This document shows positions 1 through 8,574 of a stretch of DNA of 64,000 nt, in pieces (the stretch's first letter is position 1; the number at the start of each line of letters is the position of its first letter). The position numbers and the translations under genes are program-made. The notes under the pieces are model-generated. The model was not told the DNA's origin and searched no databases. It saw only the letters and a program-made list of their open reading frames with translations. The DNA is taken from contig DANP01000028.1 in assembly GCA_002499905.1 (NCBI GenBank), forward strand, positions 2,358 through 66,357. The letters are read 5' to 3'. The DNA is from Methanolinea sp. UBA277. GTDB taxonomy: Archaea > Halobacteriota > Methanomicrobia > Methanomicrobiales > Methanospirillaceae.

Positions 1-1
1 C

Positions 2-784
2 CTCGACAGGGTTCTCAATCCCGGCGGAATCTCTGTGAGTTCGACTCCCAAGGGTGTCGGGCTCTTTATTGATGGGATCTACCAGGGAAAAACCGATCAG
101 ATTGTCGGAAATCTCGCACCCGGCCCCCACCTCGTTTCCCTCTCTGAGGCAGGCTATGAGCCCTGGTCCCAGATGGTATCGGTAGCCAGTGGCCAGATTA
201 CGACAGTGACGGCGACCCTTACCGCGGAAGTGAATCCGGATACCGGGGATCTGCAGGTTACCTCGACACCAACCGGTGCATCGGTCTTCGCAAACGGCAA
301 CTACAAGGGGTTCACCCCTGTTGATGATTCACTGGACATCAATGATCTTGCGCCCGGTGCCTACACGCTTGAAGTGAAGAAGTCCGGCTTCCAGGACTAT
401 TCAATACAGGTCACTGTTGACGCCGGGAAAAAGGTCCAGGTACACGCACAGCTCACGCCGGCTCCGGTAACCCCGGCGACAGCCACCGCAGAGATCGTCT
501 CGTCTCCCAGCGGGGCCGAGGTTTACGTGAATACGGTGTTCCTCGGGATCACCCCGCTCTCGTTCCAGAATGTGACACCAGGGACGTATACGGTCGAGAT
601 CAGGATGCAGGGCTACACCCCGTATTCGACGACCGGGCAGGTCATCGGTGGACAGAACATTCAGATCAGCGCAGCACTGGCCCCTGCAGCGACCCCTCCC
701 ACGCAGGCTCCCGTCAGTCCCTTCCTTGCGGTGACGGGTCTGACCATTGCCGGCCTGGCAATCGTCCTGCGCAAACAGTGGTAA
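2..784 (+). CDS. PEGA-domain surface protein, 5' end outside window
   Basis: The reading frame is open to the left edge, so the gene starts upstream; the GTG at 35 is only an internal codon. The visible part holds three PEGA-type repeats of about 70 residues, each with a core like SSTPKGVGLFIDGIYQGKT, TSTPTGASVFANGNYKGFTP or SSPSGAEVYVNTVFLGITP. The C-terminus is a Thr/Pro linker, then SPF, a hydrophobic stretch (FLAVTGLTIAGLAIVL) and a basic end (RKQW), which looks like an archaeosortase-type sorting tail or a plain C-terminal anchor. PEGA domains are beta-rich and usually extracellular in methanogens. Ligand and exact role cannot be told from the sequence. Confidence 0.85.
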   Translation, partial: LDRVLNPGGISVSSTPKGVGLFIDGIYQGKTDQIVGNLAPGPHLVSLSEAGYEPWSQMVSVASGQITTVTATLTAEVNPDTGDLQVTSTPTGASVFANGNYKGFTPVDDSLDINDLAPGAYTLEVKKSGFQDYSIQVTVDAGKKVQVHAQLTPAPVTPATATAEIVSSPSGAEVYVNTVFLGITPLSFQNVTPGTYTVEIRMQGYTPYSTTGQVIGGQNIQISAALAPAATPPTQAPVSPFLAVTGLTIAGLAIVLRKQW

Positions 785-888
785 CCGGAGCCCACATCAT
801 TCCCTTTTTCCTGTGCTTTTCTGCCGACACGATCCTCATTCGTCTCCCTGAGGCCGGCAGCTCAGGTCTGACTGTAAAAAAGCCGGTC

Positions 889-1293
889 TTACGGCGCCTT
901 CTCCCTGCATGCCGGGCAGTTCCCGTAGAACTCGTGGTTCTGCCACGTCCAGGGGGTGAATTCCCGGCAGACCCTTGGCTTGACGTCGTGGATGGCGCAC
1001 AATGCGTCCCCCTCCTCATCCCTCCCGAAGAACGGGCACTCCCGCATCTTCCTCCCTGCGGTGTCCTGCCAGTAGTATATCCGGACGATCCGGGAGAGAT
1101 CTCCTGCGGTGATGGCGGTGCCGCTGACCCGTTTTCCATGGGAGAGGCGAATGGAGACGTGTTGCAGGATATCCGTGCGGTTCTTCTCCAGCCACGGAAT
1201 GAGATCCTCAACTATTCCTTTCTGATCCCACCCCCACCGCTCGCAGCACTTTCCGCACTGGAGACAGACCTGGTCCGCTGGCACGATGCTCAC
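889..1293 (-). CDS. YkgJ-family cysteine-cluster protein
   Basis: A 134-residue protein with the CLQCGKCC motif at residues 10-17, a central CPFF, and C-terminal CAIHDVKPRVCREF and CPAC motifs. This set of eight or so cysteines is typical of the YkgJ (CxxCxxCC) family, thought to bind zinc or an Fe-S cluster. No catalytic function is established. It is transcribed convergently with the PEGA gene and stands alone. The start ATG gives the normal family N-terminus with the first Cys pair near residue 10. Confidence 0.85.
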   Translation of the reverse strand: MSIVPADQVCLQCGKCCERWGWDQKGIVEDLIPWLEKNRTDILQHVSIRLSHGKRVSGTAITAGDLSRIVRIYYWQDTAGRKMRECPFFGRDEEGDALCAIHDVKPRVCREFTPWTWQNHEFYGNCPACREKAP

Positions 1294-1414
1294 CCTTGAC
1301 GATTAAGGGAATGTATGCATCCGGAATGTTTTACGATTTTTCCTTCTGACAGCCACAGGGGGCGCGAAGATGGGAAGAACGCACCCTTGAATTCTGGAGG
1401 GATCTGGAGTCATG

Positions 1415-1696
1415 TTACAGCTTGAACCCGGGGATGGTATCGAACAGCGACTGGTAGAGCCGGGTGAAGAGGGCGATGTATTCGGTTGCCTGCCCGGATG
1501 CCTGGTACCGGGTCCGCTCCCCTTCCGTTAATTTGGAGAGGTATCCCTTCCTGCAGAGGAAGTCCAGGTACTCCTGCCCGGTCTTCGAGTTCAGGTCGCA
1601 CCGGTTGATGATACTGGTGAATGACCGGGGGGTTTTGCAGAAAACCAGGATCTCCCAGTAAATTTCGTACGATGTCCTCCTGCCCGCCATTGTCAC
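1415..1696 (-). CDS. winged-helix transcriptional regulator
   Basis: A 93-residue protein that looks like the small archaeal winged-helix regulators (HTH_45/ArnR1-like): an N-terminal helix (SYEIYWEILVFC), a turn and recognition helix (FTSIINRCDLNSKTGQEYLDFL) and a wing with RKGYLSK and TRYQASG. It overlaps the end of the upstream membrane protein gene by 4 bases (ATGA), so the two are translationally coupled. Archaeal regulators of this kind often sit beside a membrane protein whose expression they control; that link is inference here. Confidence 0.75.
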   Translation of the reverse strand: MTMAGRRTSYEIYWEILVFCKTPRSFTSIINRCDLNSKTGQEYLDFLCRKGYLSKLTEGERTRYQASGQATEYIALFTRLYQSLFDTIPGFKL

Positions 1697-2328
1697 CCCT
1701 TCTCCAGTGCCTGCTGCAGATTTTCTTCCGCCCGGTCAATTTCCTGTTGCCGTAAATCCCAGACTTTTGAAAATTTTTTGAAGAAAGCCGCGCTGAACAG
1801 GCTCACCACTGCGATGAAATAAGCCGGGAGGGTTGAAGGTATAACGCGATGAATGTCGATGGTAAATGTTCCGGATGAAAAACTGAAGGATAAGAATTCC
1901 AGGCTGTGTATAATTCCAAGTATCAGGATGTAGAAACCGCAAAATATACCTGCAATGATCATGGTCTGGATGGTCTCCCTGTTTTCCCGGTAATAACTGA
2001 TCATCCTGATAATCAGGCCTGTGATAGTTTCATCAGATACGGGGACCTCCAGGCCGCTGTACTCATCGCGGAGTTGTTTAATACCTGAAAAGATTTGCAC
2101 GCTTGCGAGGATCCATCGCAGCCCCACCACCACGGCGGCCCCACCTAACAGGATCTGGATTGCAGGGAACACTATAGTGGTTTCCCCTTCCACCAGGGCC
2201 AGCACCGAAATGACGATGAACTGTATGCCAAATGCCATTACCAGTGCCGCGAACACGACGTTCAGGAGCGATAACACGAAGAAGCTTCGGAGTTCGCCTG
2301 CAAATTGTTGCGAGATATTGTCTGTCAT
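1693..2328 (-). CDS. hypothetical multi-pass membrane protein
   Basis: A 211-residue protein with about four to five hydrophobic segments: two in the first 75 residues (FFVLSLLNVVFAALVMAFGI, FPAIQILLGGAAVVVGLRWI), one near residue 125 (MIIAGIFCGFYILILGII) and one near residue 170 (LPAYFIAVVSLFSAAFF). The C-terminus is a charged helix (WDLRQQEIDRAEENLQQAL) that could form a coiled coil in the cytoplasm. I do not recognise a family. It is the first gene of a two-gene unit with the winged-helix regulator, overlapping it by 4 bases. Confidence 0.7.
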   Translation of the reverse strand: MTDNISQQFAGELRSFFVLSLLNVVFAALVMAFGIQFIVISVLALVEGETTIVFPAIQILLGGAAVVVGLRWILASVQIFSGIKQLRDEYSGLEVPVSDETITGLIIRMISYYRENRETIQTMIIAGIFCGFYILILGIIHSLEFLSFSFSSGTFTIDIHRVIPSTLPAYFIAVVSLFSAAFFKKFSKVWDLRQQEIDRAEENLQQALEKG

Positions 2329-2468
2329 TGTGGTGTTTCACCAGACTACACATCTCTTGTCTCTTTTAAAATAAAACCATGAAACAAAGATACGTATCAG
2401 GAAGCGGTGAATACGCTCTATGAGCATCTTGATGATCAAGCAAAGGAAAGTCTAATCTGGAGCCTGCC

Positions 2469-3131
2469 ATGGTGCGAAAACTGGAAACCGTTCTGTTTCT
2501 GCTTCTTGCCAGTGGCATCGCCCTTTCCCTGGCCGCCCACGTCTTTGCCGTCTTTCCCTTCGACCTGAAGGTCACCCACGAGCTGCAGGAGGAGGACCAC
2601 CCGGTGTTCGCATCGGTCATGGCTGCGGTGAGTTTCCTCGGGGACGGCTGGATCCCGGTGATACTCGTGGGAGCGGCCACGGCACTCTGTGTCATCCGGA
2701 AGATGTACCTGGAAGCGTTCTTCGTGGTCGCCACCCTGAGCAGCGTCCTGCTCGCCGCGGTGCTCAAGGTGCTGGTCGGCCGACCGCGACCACCCTCGTT
2801 TTCCCTGAACCCGGCCGACTTCTTCGTATCTTTCAACCAGTTCAGCTACCCCAGCGGACATGTCCTTTTCTTTGTCGTCTTCTTCGGCTTCCTGGCCTTC
2901 CTTGCCTGGATGCACCTCTCCGGGTGGTGGCGGGTTCTCAGCATGGCCGTCTGCGGCGCCCTGATCGTGCTCATCGCCCCGTCCCGCATCTATCTCGGCG
3001 CTCACTGGGCGAGTGATGTGATCGGGAGCTACCTTATCGGCACGTTCTGGCTGATCATCCTGGTTCTCCTGTACCTGATGGTGCTGCACTGCAGGGATGG
3101 AGTATCCGGCGTTTCACCAGAAAGCAGGTAA
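2469..3131 (+). CDS. PAP2-family membrane phosphatase
   Basis: All three signature blocks of the PAP2 lipid phosphatase superfamily are present in order: KVLVGRPRP (KX6RP), PSGH, and SRIYLGAHWASD (SRX5HX3D), spread through six predicted membrane helices in 220 residues. Members dephosphorylate lipid phosphates such as undecaprenyl or isoprenoid diphosphates, phosphatidate analogues or dolichyl diphosphate, on the outer membrane face. The start is supported by GGAG about 9 bases ahead of the ATG. The substrate here is unknown. Confidence 0.9.
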   Translation: MVRKLETVLFLLLASGIALSLAAHVFAVFPFDLKVTHELQEEDHPVFASVMAAVSFLGDGWIPVILVGAATALCVIRKMYLEAFFVVATLSSVLLAAVLKVLVGRPRPPSFSLNPADFFVSFNQFSYPSGHVLFFVVFFGFLAFLAWMHLSGWWRVLSMAVCGALIVLIAPSRIYLGAHWASDVIGSYLIGTFWLIILVLLYLMVLHCRDGVSGVSPESR

Positions 3132-3175
3132 CTACATACCAACGATTATATCCGGGATAATCACCACGTTCACCT

Positions 3176-3676
3176 ATGAAGCATACCGCCCTTCCTGCTA
3201 TCCTTCTCCTCCTCACCTTTCTCCTCCTCTCCGCCGGTTGCACCCAGCCTGCTCCCACCCAACCGGCCACACCCATTCCCACACCCGTACCGACCACTGA
3301 GCAGGTTTTCACCCCGCTCCCTACCGCCCCTCCCCCGGGTATGGGAACTCCGGGACCAACCCAGACCCTTCCGTCCCAGTACAGCGTGACCTTCCAGGTG
3401 ACACCGAATGGCCGGACGACAAACCCGCTCACCTACGTGGGGCTCATGGGAGGAAACGGGATGAACTTCATTTCTGAAGTCGAGATCATCCTCACCGAGC
3501 CGGACGGTACCCGGCACATCGAGCACATGCGCCAGCCACTCACCATGGGAGAGAACGTCGCAATTCCCTGTAGCACGACGAAAAACCGGGTAGAGATCTC
3601 GGTGACGGCACCGCAGGTGGGAAAGATCAAAGTGCACGACGAGATCGTGCCCTTCCAGTCCATCAATCCAACGTAA
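3176..3676 (+). CDS. secreted lipoprotein, unknown function
   Basis: A 166-residue protein with a signal peptide (MKHTALPAILLLLTFLLL) and a lipobox LSAGC, so Cys21 or thereabouts would be the lipid-modified residue. A Pro/Thr-rich spacer of about 45 residues follows, then a compact beta-rich domain of about 100 residues with no family I recognise. The architecture is common for methanogen surface lipoproteins. It sits alone between PAP2 and DedA genes. Confidence 0.75.
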   Translation: MKHTALPAILLLLTFLLLSAGCTQPAPTQPATPIPTPVPTTEQVFTPLPTAPPPGMGTPGPTQTLPSQYSVTFQVTPNGRTTNPLTYVGLMGGNGMNFISEVEIILTEPDGTRHIEHMRQPLTMGENVAIPCSTTKNRVEISVTAPQVGKIKVHDEIVPFQSINPT

Positions 3677-3815
3677 ATCCCTCTCTTTTTTCCGCGACTG
3701 CGTCCGGGACATTTTCGTCCGCGATCCATCCGGGTCTCCGGGAAAGAAAGGATAATATCCGGTATTTCCCGTTCCGTATACAGCAGTCTCATATCCAGGG
3801 ACTCTGCAATATGAA

Positions 3816-4496
3816 ATGATCATGATTCCCCCGGACATCGTGTCGTTGTCAAACCTCCTCGGCGATGTGCAGGGGGCCATCCCGCAACTCATGGAGACCT
3901 ACGGGATCTGGATCTATGCCATCCTCTTTGCGATCATCTTCTGCGAGACCGGACTGGTGTTCACCCCCTTCCTGCCGGGAGACTCACTCCTCTTCCTCAT
4001 GGGATTCCTCGCGGCTGGCGGGGGGATCAATGTGAGCATTATCATCGCCGTCCTTGCCGCCGCGGCAATTCTCGGCGACTCGGTGAACTACCGGATCGGC
4101 ACCTCCATCGGGAGCCGGCTGCTGAACAGCAAACGGTGCCTGGTCGACAAGCGGCATGTCGCGATGACCAGGCAGTACTTCCGGAAGTACGGGAAGAATA
4201 CCATCATCATGGCCCGGTTCATCCCCGGGATCCGGTCATTTGCACCCTTCGTCGCCGGCATCATCAGGATGGACTACCCTGAGTTTTTCACCTACAATGC
4301 CGCCGGGGGCATATTCTGGGTTGGCGGGTTCGTGCTCTTCGGCTACCTGGTCGCCTCCCTGCCCGTGTTCAGGGGGAGCCAGGAGATGTTCCTGTGGGCG
4401 ATCCTCATCATCAGCATCGGTATGTTCCTCCTCATGGTGCACAACTTCCGGAAGAACCTGAAGGATTGTGCAGTGCAGGACCTCCCGGAGGAATGA
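3816..4496 (+). CDS. DedA-family membrane protein
   Basis: A 226-residue protein with the DedA/SNARE-associated layout: an N-terminal helix ending in ETGLVFTPFLPGDSLLF, a central re-entrant region (ILGDSVNYRIGTSIG), then RYFRKYGKNTIIMARFIPGIRSFAPFVAG, and C-terminal membrane helices. The glycine- and proline-containing xPxPG-like site and the RFIPGxR motif are hallmarks. DedA proteins are linked to membrane homeostasis and to polyprenyl-phosphate or phospholipid flipping; which applies here is unknown. The ATG at 3822 is an alternative start two codons in. Confidence 0.9.
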   Translation: MIMIPPDIVSLSNLLGDVQGAIPQLMETYGIWIYAILFAIIFCETGLVFTPFLPGDSLLFLMGFLAAGGGINVSIIIAVLAAAAILGDSVNYRIGTSIGSRLLNSKRCLVDKRHVAMTRQYFRKYGKNTIIMARFIPGIRSFAPFVAGIIRMDYPEFFTYNAAGGIFWVGGFVLFGYLVASLPVFRGSQEMFLWAILIISIGMFLLMVHNFRKNLKDCAVQDLPEE

Positions 4497-4652
4497 TCAA
4501 ACCTTCATGAATGACCGGTCCCGGGAATCCCCGGTCCGCATTCCGGATGGTTTGAGAGGAATATCTTGATGATACCCGGCATCCCTCAGTTCTGTTGTGC
4601 ACAATCAGGCCCGGGATCTCCTGAATCGAACCGGGCAACCAGGAACTCGAGG

Positions 4653-5516
4653 ATGACACACTTCCCTGTCATGAAAATTGAACCGCTGAGAATCCCGTTT
4701 TCCATCCCCGCTCCCTCCGGTCCTCTTCCCCGGTTCGTCTCTGCATACATCATCTCCACTCCCGGGTCTCTTACGCTCATCGATGCGGGAGTGGTCGGCT
4801 CGGAGGAGATCATCTTCAGTCACCTGCAGCGATCCGGCCGGAGACCGGAGGAGATTTCCTCGCTCATCCTCACCCACGCCCACCCTGATCACATCGGTGC
4901 AGCGAAAGCCGTCCGGGAAGCGACCGGTTGCACTATTGCTGCCCATGGGGCTGACCGGGCCTGGATTGAAGATACCGACCGCCAGGACCGGGAGCGGCCG
5001 GTTCCCGGATTTTACCAGCTGGTCGGTGGACCGGTGACGGTTGACCGGATACTTGAGGATGGGGACACCATTGAGATGGGAGAAGGGCTCATCCTTGAGG
5101 TCATCCATACACCGGGACACTCCCCGGGGTCCATATCGCTGCTCCTGCTGCCTGACATGGCCCTGTTCTCTGGCGATGCCATTCCGGTGCCGGGGGATCT
5201 CCCCATCTACGATGACCCGGTTGCATCCCTGAACTCGATCGAGAGACTGATGGCCATTGACGGGATCACGTCGCTATTCTCTTCCTGGGATGAGCCGAAG
5301 GAGGGTGAGGAGGTCTACTGGGCGATGGACGACGGGTATGCACGCATACAGGAGGTTCACGAAGTGGTGAAGGGGGTGCTGGCCGATCGTCCCGGAATCG
5401 ACCCGGCAGAGCTTACCTGCATGGTAGTAAAGGAGATCGGACTGCCGGCAGAGCTGGCAAACCCGATGGTGACCCGATCCCTGCTGGCCCATGTCCGTGC
5501 TCTCCAAAAGGCGTGA
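4653..5516 (+). CDS. metallo-beta-lactamase-fold hydrolase
   Basis: The MBL-fold signature HAHPDHIG is near residue 74, followed by HTPGHSPGS and FSGDAI, giving the usual two-metal site. A C-terminal helical tail of about 80 residues resembles the winged-helix tail of LACTB2-like and RNase-like MBL proteins. The open frame runs back to 4566, but the ATG at 4653 or at 4671 puts the first strand (KIEPLRIPFSI) where the family has it, so the extra upstream residues are probably not translated. Substrate unknown; glyoxalase-II-like or thioesterase activity are possibilities. Confidence 0.85.
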   Translation: MTHFPVMKIEPLRIPFSIPAPSGPLPRFVSAYIISTPGSLTLIDAGVVGSEEIIFSHLQRSGRRPEEISSLILTHAHPDHIGAAKAVREATGCTIAAHGADRAWIEDTDRQDRERPVPGFYQLVGGPVTVDRILEDGDTIEMGEGLILEVIHTPGHSPGSISLLLLPDMALFSGDAIPVPGDLPIYDDPVASLNSIERLMAIDGITSLFSSWDEPKEGEEVYWAMDDGYARIQEVHEVVKGVLADRPGIDPAELTCMVVKEIGLPAELANPMVTRSLLAHVRALQKA

Positions 5517-5594
5517 CCAGGGATACCGGATTACCCGGGCATGGCCGGGAGGACCGGCGCAACCTTTATGTAGGGTGCATCCCAGGTAGTCGTG

Positions 5595-6161
5595 ATGATG
5601 GAGCCCTGGCAGATCCACGCCGTCCACCGGGCTGCGGCTATCGCCGCCCAGGCCCATGACGGGCAGTACCGCAAAGACGGGAAGACCCCTTACCTCACCC
5701 ATCCCGCCCGGGTAGCCGGATTGGTACAGGCCTTCGGCGGAGGATACCGGGAGGTGATCGCCGCCTGGCTCCATGATGTGATCGAAGAGGTGCGGAACGG
5801 CGAGACCACGGTGGCCTATGGCCTCTCTTCGCTCAAGCTGCCCGGTGACGATGCCATCCTCATCTACCAGATGATCACGGCGCTTTCCCGGGACCTGTCC
5901 CTGTCTGATGATGAACAGCTCCTCGATTCACTGGACCGGATCCTGCAGGCCCCCCCGGGTGCGACGCTGATCAAGATCTGCGACCGGATGGACAACGTGC
6001 TCGACATGATCACCATGGATGGTGATCTCACCCACTACATCCGTGGGTGCGTGGTCGTGCTTACCCGGCTCTTCGGGCGGGCGGTGGAGCATGGGTACGG
6101 GGGAGCCCACGAGGCACTCCGGCTCTGCCTCGAGGGGCAGCTGCCCCCCCGGAACCAGTGA
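5595..6161 (+). CDS. HD-domain phosphohydrolase, RelA/SpoT-HD type
   Basis: The 188-residue protein carries an HD fold: AAQAHDGQYRKDGKTPYLTH with the first His, HPARVAGLV, then WLHDVIEE for the His-Asp pair, and CDRMDNVLD. This pattern matches the hydrolase half of RelA/SpoT proteins and their small mesh1-like relatives, which act on (p)ppGpp or other nucleotides. There is no synthetase domain. GTG 5592, ATG 5595 and ATG 5598 are all possible starts. It stands alone on the plus strand. Confidence 0.8.
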   Translation: MMEPWQIHAVHRAAAIAAQAHDGQYRKDGKTPYLTHPARVAGLVQAFGGGYREVIAAWLHDVIEEVRNGETTVAYGLSSLKLPGDDAILIYQMITALSRDLSLSDDEQLLDSLDRILQAPPGATLIKICDRMDNVLDMITMDGDLTHYIRGCVVVLTRLFGRAVEHGYGGAHEALRLCLEGQLPPRNQ

Positions 6162-6268
6162 CAGGGCAATCTCTCTGTCTTCCTCCACCCACTCTCGGTA
6201 GTATACGCCGCTCTCCCGGCACGGGCACATCGTCACCGGCCTGATTAAAACCTGGTGCCAGAAGGTTG

Positions 6269-6766
6269 TTAATAGACCTTGATATCGCCATACCACGGAC
6301 GGTTGATGATGGTCACCAGCCGGTTGAGACAGGTGAAGTCCGTGATCTCACTCCCGTGGACCGCCATCGATCCCTTCACCTGCAGGCCGCGGGCCTTCAG
6401 CCGCTCAGAGAGGATTCCTGTCGCCCCGCCGGAGACCAGGCAGCAGGTCACAAAGGCCACCGCTGCTTTTCCCTGGCAGTTCCGGAGCCGGTCGATGGCA
6501 CCGTTGATGACAGGGGTGGGGTGCCCGGCCCAGACCGGCGAGCCGACCACAACGCAGTCGTATCCCGCCACATCGATCTCCCGGTGCTCGATCGGGTCCG
6601 GTGTACCAGAGAGAGCTCTCCGGACCCCGGTCACGGCACGCGATAGAGAGGTATACGGAAACGTGGAGGTCACCCGGATCAGGTCGGCCCCGGTCTGCCG
6701 GGCAAGATATTCGGCAACCGCCTTTGTATGGCCGGAATCGCTGTGGTAGATGATCACGGTACGCAT
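6269..6766 (-). CDS. flavodoxin-family protein
   Basis: A 165-residue protein beginning with a flavodoxin strand and FMN phosphate loop (VIIYHSDSGHTKAVAEYLA), and with a second strand and loop (DCVVVGSPVWAGHPTPVI) typical for the flavin ring contact. Length and order fit single-domain flavodoxins used as electron carriers or quinone reductases. Start ATG at 6766 places the first strand at residue 3. It is convergent with the HD gene and lies just downstream of mutM on the same strand, with 55 bases between. Confidence 0.85.
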   Translation of the reverse strand: MRTVIIYHSDSGHTKAVAEYLARQTGADLIRVTSTFPYTSLSRAVTGVRRALSGTPDPIEHREIDVAGYDCVVVGSPVWAGHPTPVINGAIDRLRNCQGKAAVAFVTCCLVSGGATGILSERLKARGLQVKGSMAVHGSEITDFTCLNRLVTIINRPWYGDIKVY

Positions 6767-6821
6767 GATTCCGTTGTTGGAGGTTGCAGGGATAAAGGTG
6801 ATGGTTTACCCGGAAACGGGT

Positions 6822-7589
6822 TCATTTCTGGCAGGAAGGGCAGAAGTAGGCGTACCGTCCGGCAACCATCACCCGGTCAACGGTCTCTCCGCAGCAGGGA
6901 CATCGCTCTCCCCGGGATCGGTGGGGGATCAGCCAGGTGTCCGGGTACTGGTCAAAATCAGCGGAGAGCTCAACGGCTGTCCGGAGGATGTGCACAATTG
7001 CAGCAGGGAGGAGGAACAGCCGGACCGGGTCAAGCTCCCGCAGGGTTCGCAACGGATGGATCCCGGCCTGGAAAAGGATCTCATCGGCGTAGATGTTGCC
7101 GATCCCGGCGATCCGGTGCTGGTCCAGCAGGAACATCTTCACCCGCTGGTGTGACCCTGTTGCAATGGCGACGAATGCCTCCCGGGCAATGGTCAGGGCA
7201 TCCGGGCCGAGTCTTCTCGCAGCGACGAATGCTTCCCGGCCGGGGACCCAGCCGAGCCGCCCGAACCTCCGGGGATCGGTAAATGCCAGCCGGGAGCCGT
7301 TCTCAAAGGAGACCACCGACCGGGTATACGGGGGATCGGGATCTTCCTCCGACACCAGGAGGAGGTCTCCGGTCATCCCGAAGTGGAGCACCAGTGAAGA
7401 CCCGGAATCGAGATCGGCGAAGAGGAATTTTCCGTGGCGAGCTATCCCGGTGATCACCTTGCCGGAGAGCAGGGGAAGATGCTCCGGGTCAATAGTCGGT
7501 ACGGTACCTGAGATCGCGGCAATGGTGCGGTTGAGCACCGTCCGGTCAAGGTACCGGCGGATGGTCTCGACTTCGGGGAGCTCAGGCAT
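6822..7589 (-). CDS. mutM: formamidopyrimidine-DNA glycosylase (Fpg/MutM)
   Basis: The protein starts MPELPEVE, where Pro2 is the catalytic nucleophile and Glu3 the helper; RHGKFLF carries the conserved beta-hairpin Lys, and the C-terminal CPCCGETVDRVMVAGRYAYFCPSC is the zinc finger. The frame extends 29 codons upstream, but the start must be at 7589 because Pro2 has to follow the initiator Met. The enzyme removes oxidised purines (8-oxoG, FaPy) and nicks the abasic site. It is 255 residues, slightly short of the bacterial norm (about 270). Fpg is uncommon in archaea, so bacterial origin is likely. Confidence 0.93.
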   Translation of the reverse strand: MPELPEVETIRRYLDRTVLNRTIAAISGTVPTIDPEHLPLLSGKVITGIARHGKFLFADLDSGSSLVLHFGMTGDLLLVSEEDPDPPYTRSVVSFENGSRLAFTDPRRFGRLGWVPGREAFVAARRLGPDALTIAREAFVAIATGSHQRVKMFLLDQHRIAGIGNIYADEILFQAGIHPLRTLRELDPVRLFLLPAAIVHILRTAVELSADFDQYPDTWLIPHRSRGERCPCCGETVDRVMVAGRYAYFCPSCQK

Positions 7590-7663
7590 GAACTCTTCCT
7601 GCCTGTGCCAATTGGCGGGAAAATTAAAAAAGATGGTGAATCCGGGATAAATGTTCAGGAAAA

Positions 7664-7672
7664 CTATAAATA
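7664..7672 (+). promoter_or_regulatory. TATA box of the HdeD-like gene
   Basis: CTATAAATA lies 33 bases ahead of the ATG at 7705, in an AT-rich patch between two GC-rich genes. With transcription starting about 25 bases downstream the leader would be only some 10 to 15 bases, including the GTGAGGT ribosome site at 7692-7698. Confidence 0.6.
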
Positions 7673-7704
7673 GCAAAAATCGGACGACTAAGTGAGGTCA
7701 TCGT

Positions 7705-8277
7705 ATGACTGAAGTTATGATGTACAAAGAATCGGTATGCGATGTGAAGTGGGGAACCTTTGTCCTGCTCGGGCTGCTCTCCCTCATCTTCGGTATCGTG
7801 ATCTTCATCTATCCTGGCATTACCGCAGCGGTCCTGGTCATGCTCTTCGGGGTCATGATGATTGTGCTGGCCTTCCTGGCCCTGATCATTGCACTGATGA
7901 GCCCCGGAACAACCGGCCGTCCGACGATACTTCTGCTCGGGGCGATCCTCGGGTTCATTGTCGGGGTCGGAGCCATCCTCGCCCCCCAGTTCTTCGGGGC
8001 GATCCTGACCATCATCATCGCCGTGGTACTGTTCGTGATCGGTCTCGTGAACATAATCATCGCCCTCTCCGAGAAGACCTTCCCCCACCGCTGGCTGCTC
8101 TTCATCATGGGCCTGCTCTCCCTCATCTTTGCCATCCTGCTCATGGTCTACCCGCTGATGGGGGCCGTCGTCCTGTTTGGCTTCCTGATCGGGATCTATT
8201 TCATCATCTACGGCATCCTCTCCATCATCGCCGGATTTGCGCTCCGAAGCGTTAAAAACGAGTACTGCAAGGCCTGA
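7705..8277 (+). CDS. HdeD/DUF308-family membrane protein
   Basis: A 190-residue protein of six membrane helices arranged as three pairs. Each pair repeats the pattern LLGLLSLIFGIVIFIYPG / LLGAILGFIVGVGAILAP / IMGLLSLIFAILLMVYP, the hallmark of HdeD-like (DUF308) proteins. Members are linked to acid resistance in enterobacteria; in methanogens they are common and uncharacterised. Upstream are a clear TATA box and a GAGGT ribosome site, so it is probably a single-gene unit. Confidence 0.88.
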   Translation: MTEVMMYKESVCDVKWGTFVLLGLLSLIFGIVIFIYPGITAAVLVMLFGVMMIVLAFLALIIALMSPGTTGRPTILLLGAILGFIVGVGAILAPQFFGAILTIIIAVVLFVIGLVNIIIALSEKTFPHRWLLFIMGLLSLIFAILLMVYPLMGAVVLFGFLIGIYFIIYGILSIIAGFALRSVKNEYCKA

Positions 8278-8574
8278 TTTCACCCTGAAAAAATCCTCTT
8301 TTTCGACCACCTGAAAACGGGAGTCCTATTATCGAAGGGAGAGATGCCTGCATATATGCTCTCGTGATACCCGTATCCGGATGATATAGTGAGACTAGGA
8401 GAGTAACAATGTGGTTCCTTCCGGTGCACGGATTCCTGTCACCGGGAAATCAGGTTTCCCGTTGCTGAAGAAGATGAGGAATGCCGTAAACAAAAGGTTG
8501 CAAGGTCTCGTCACGGGCCGGGACCCTGGAGAGCAGAGAGAATCCCGGGCATCATGAAAAGAGAGAACCGGGGG
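8278..8574. other. 297-base gap, one small hairpin
   Basis: No coding frame with convincing codon pattern is seen between the HdeD-like gene and the cls stop. The only structure is a perfect 7-bp inverted repeat, CGGGAAA at 8443-8449 and TTTCCCG at 8455-8461 with a 5-base loop. It could be a terminator or part of an RNA, but there is no T-tract beside it. Confidence 0.4.
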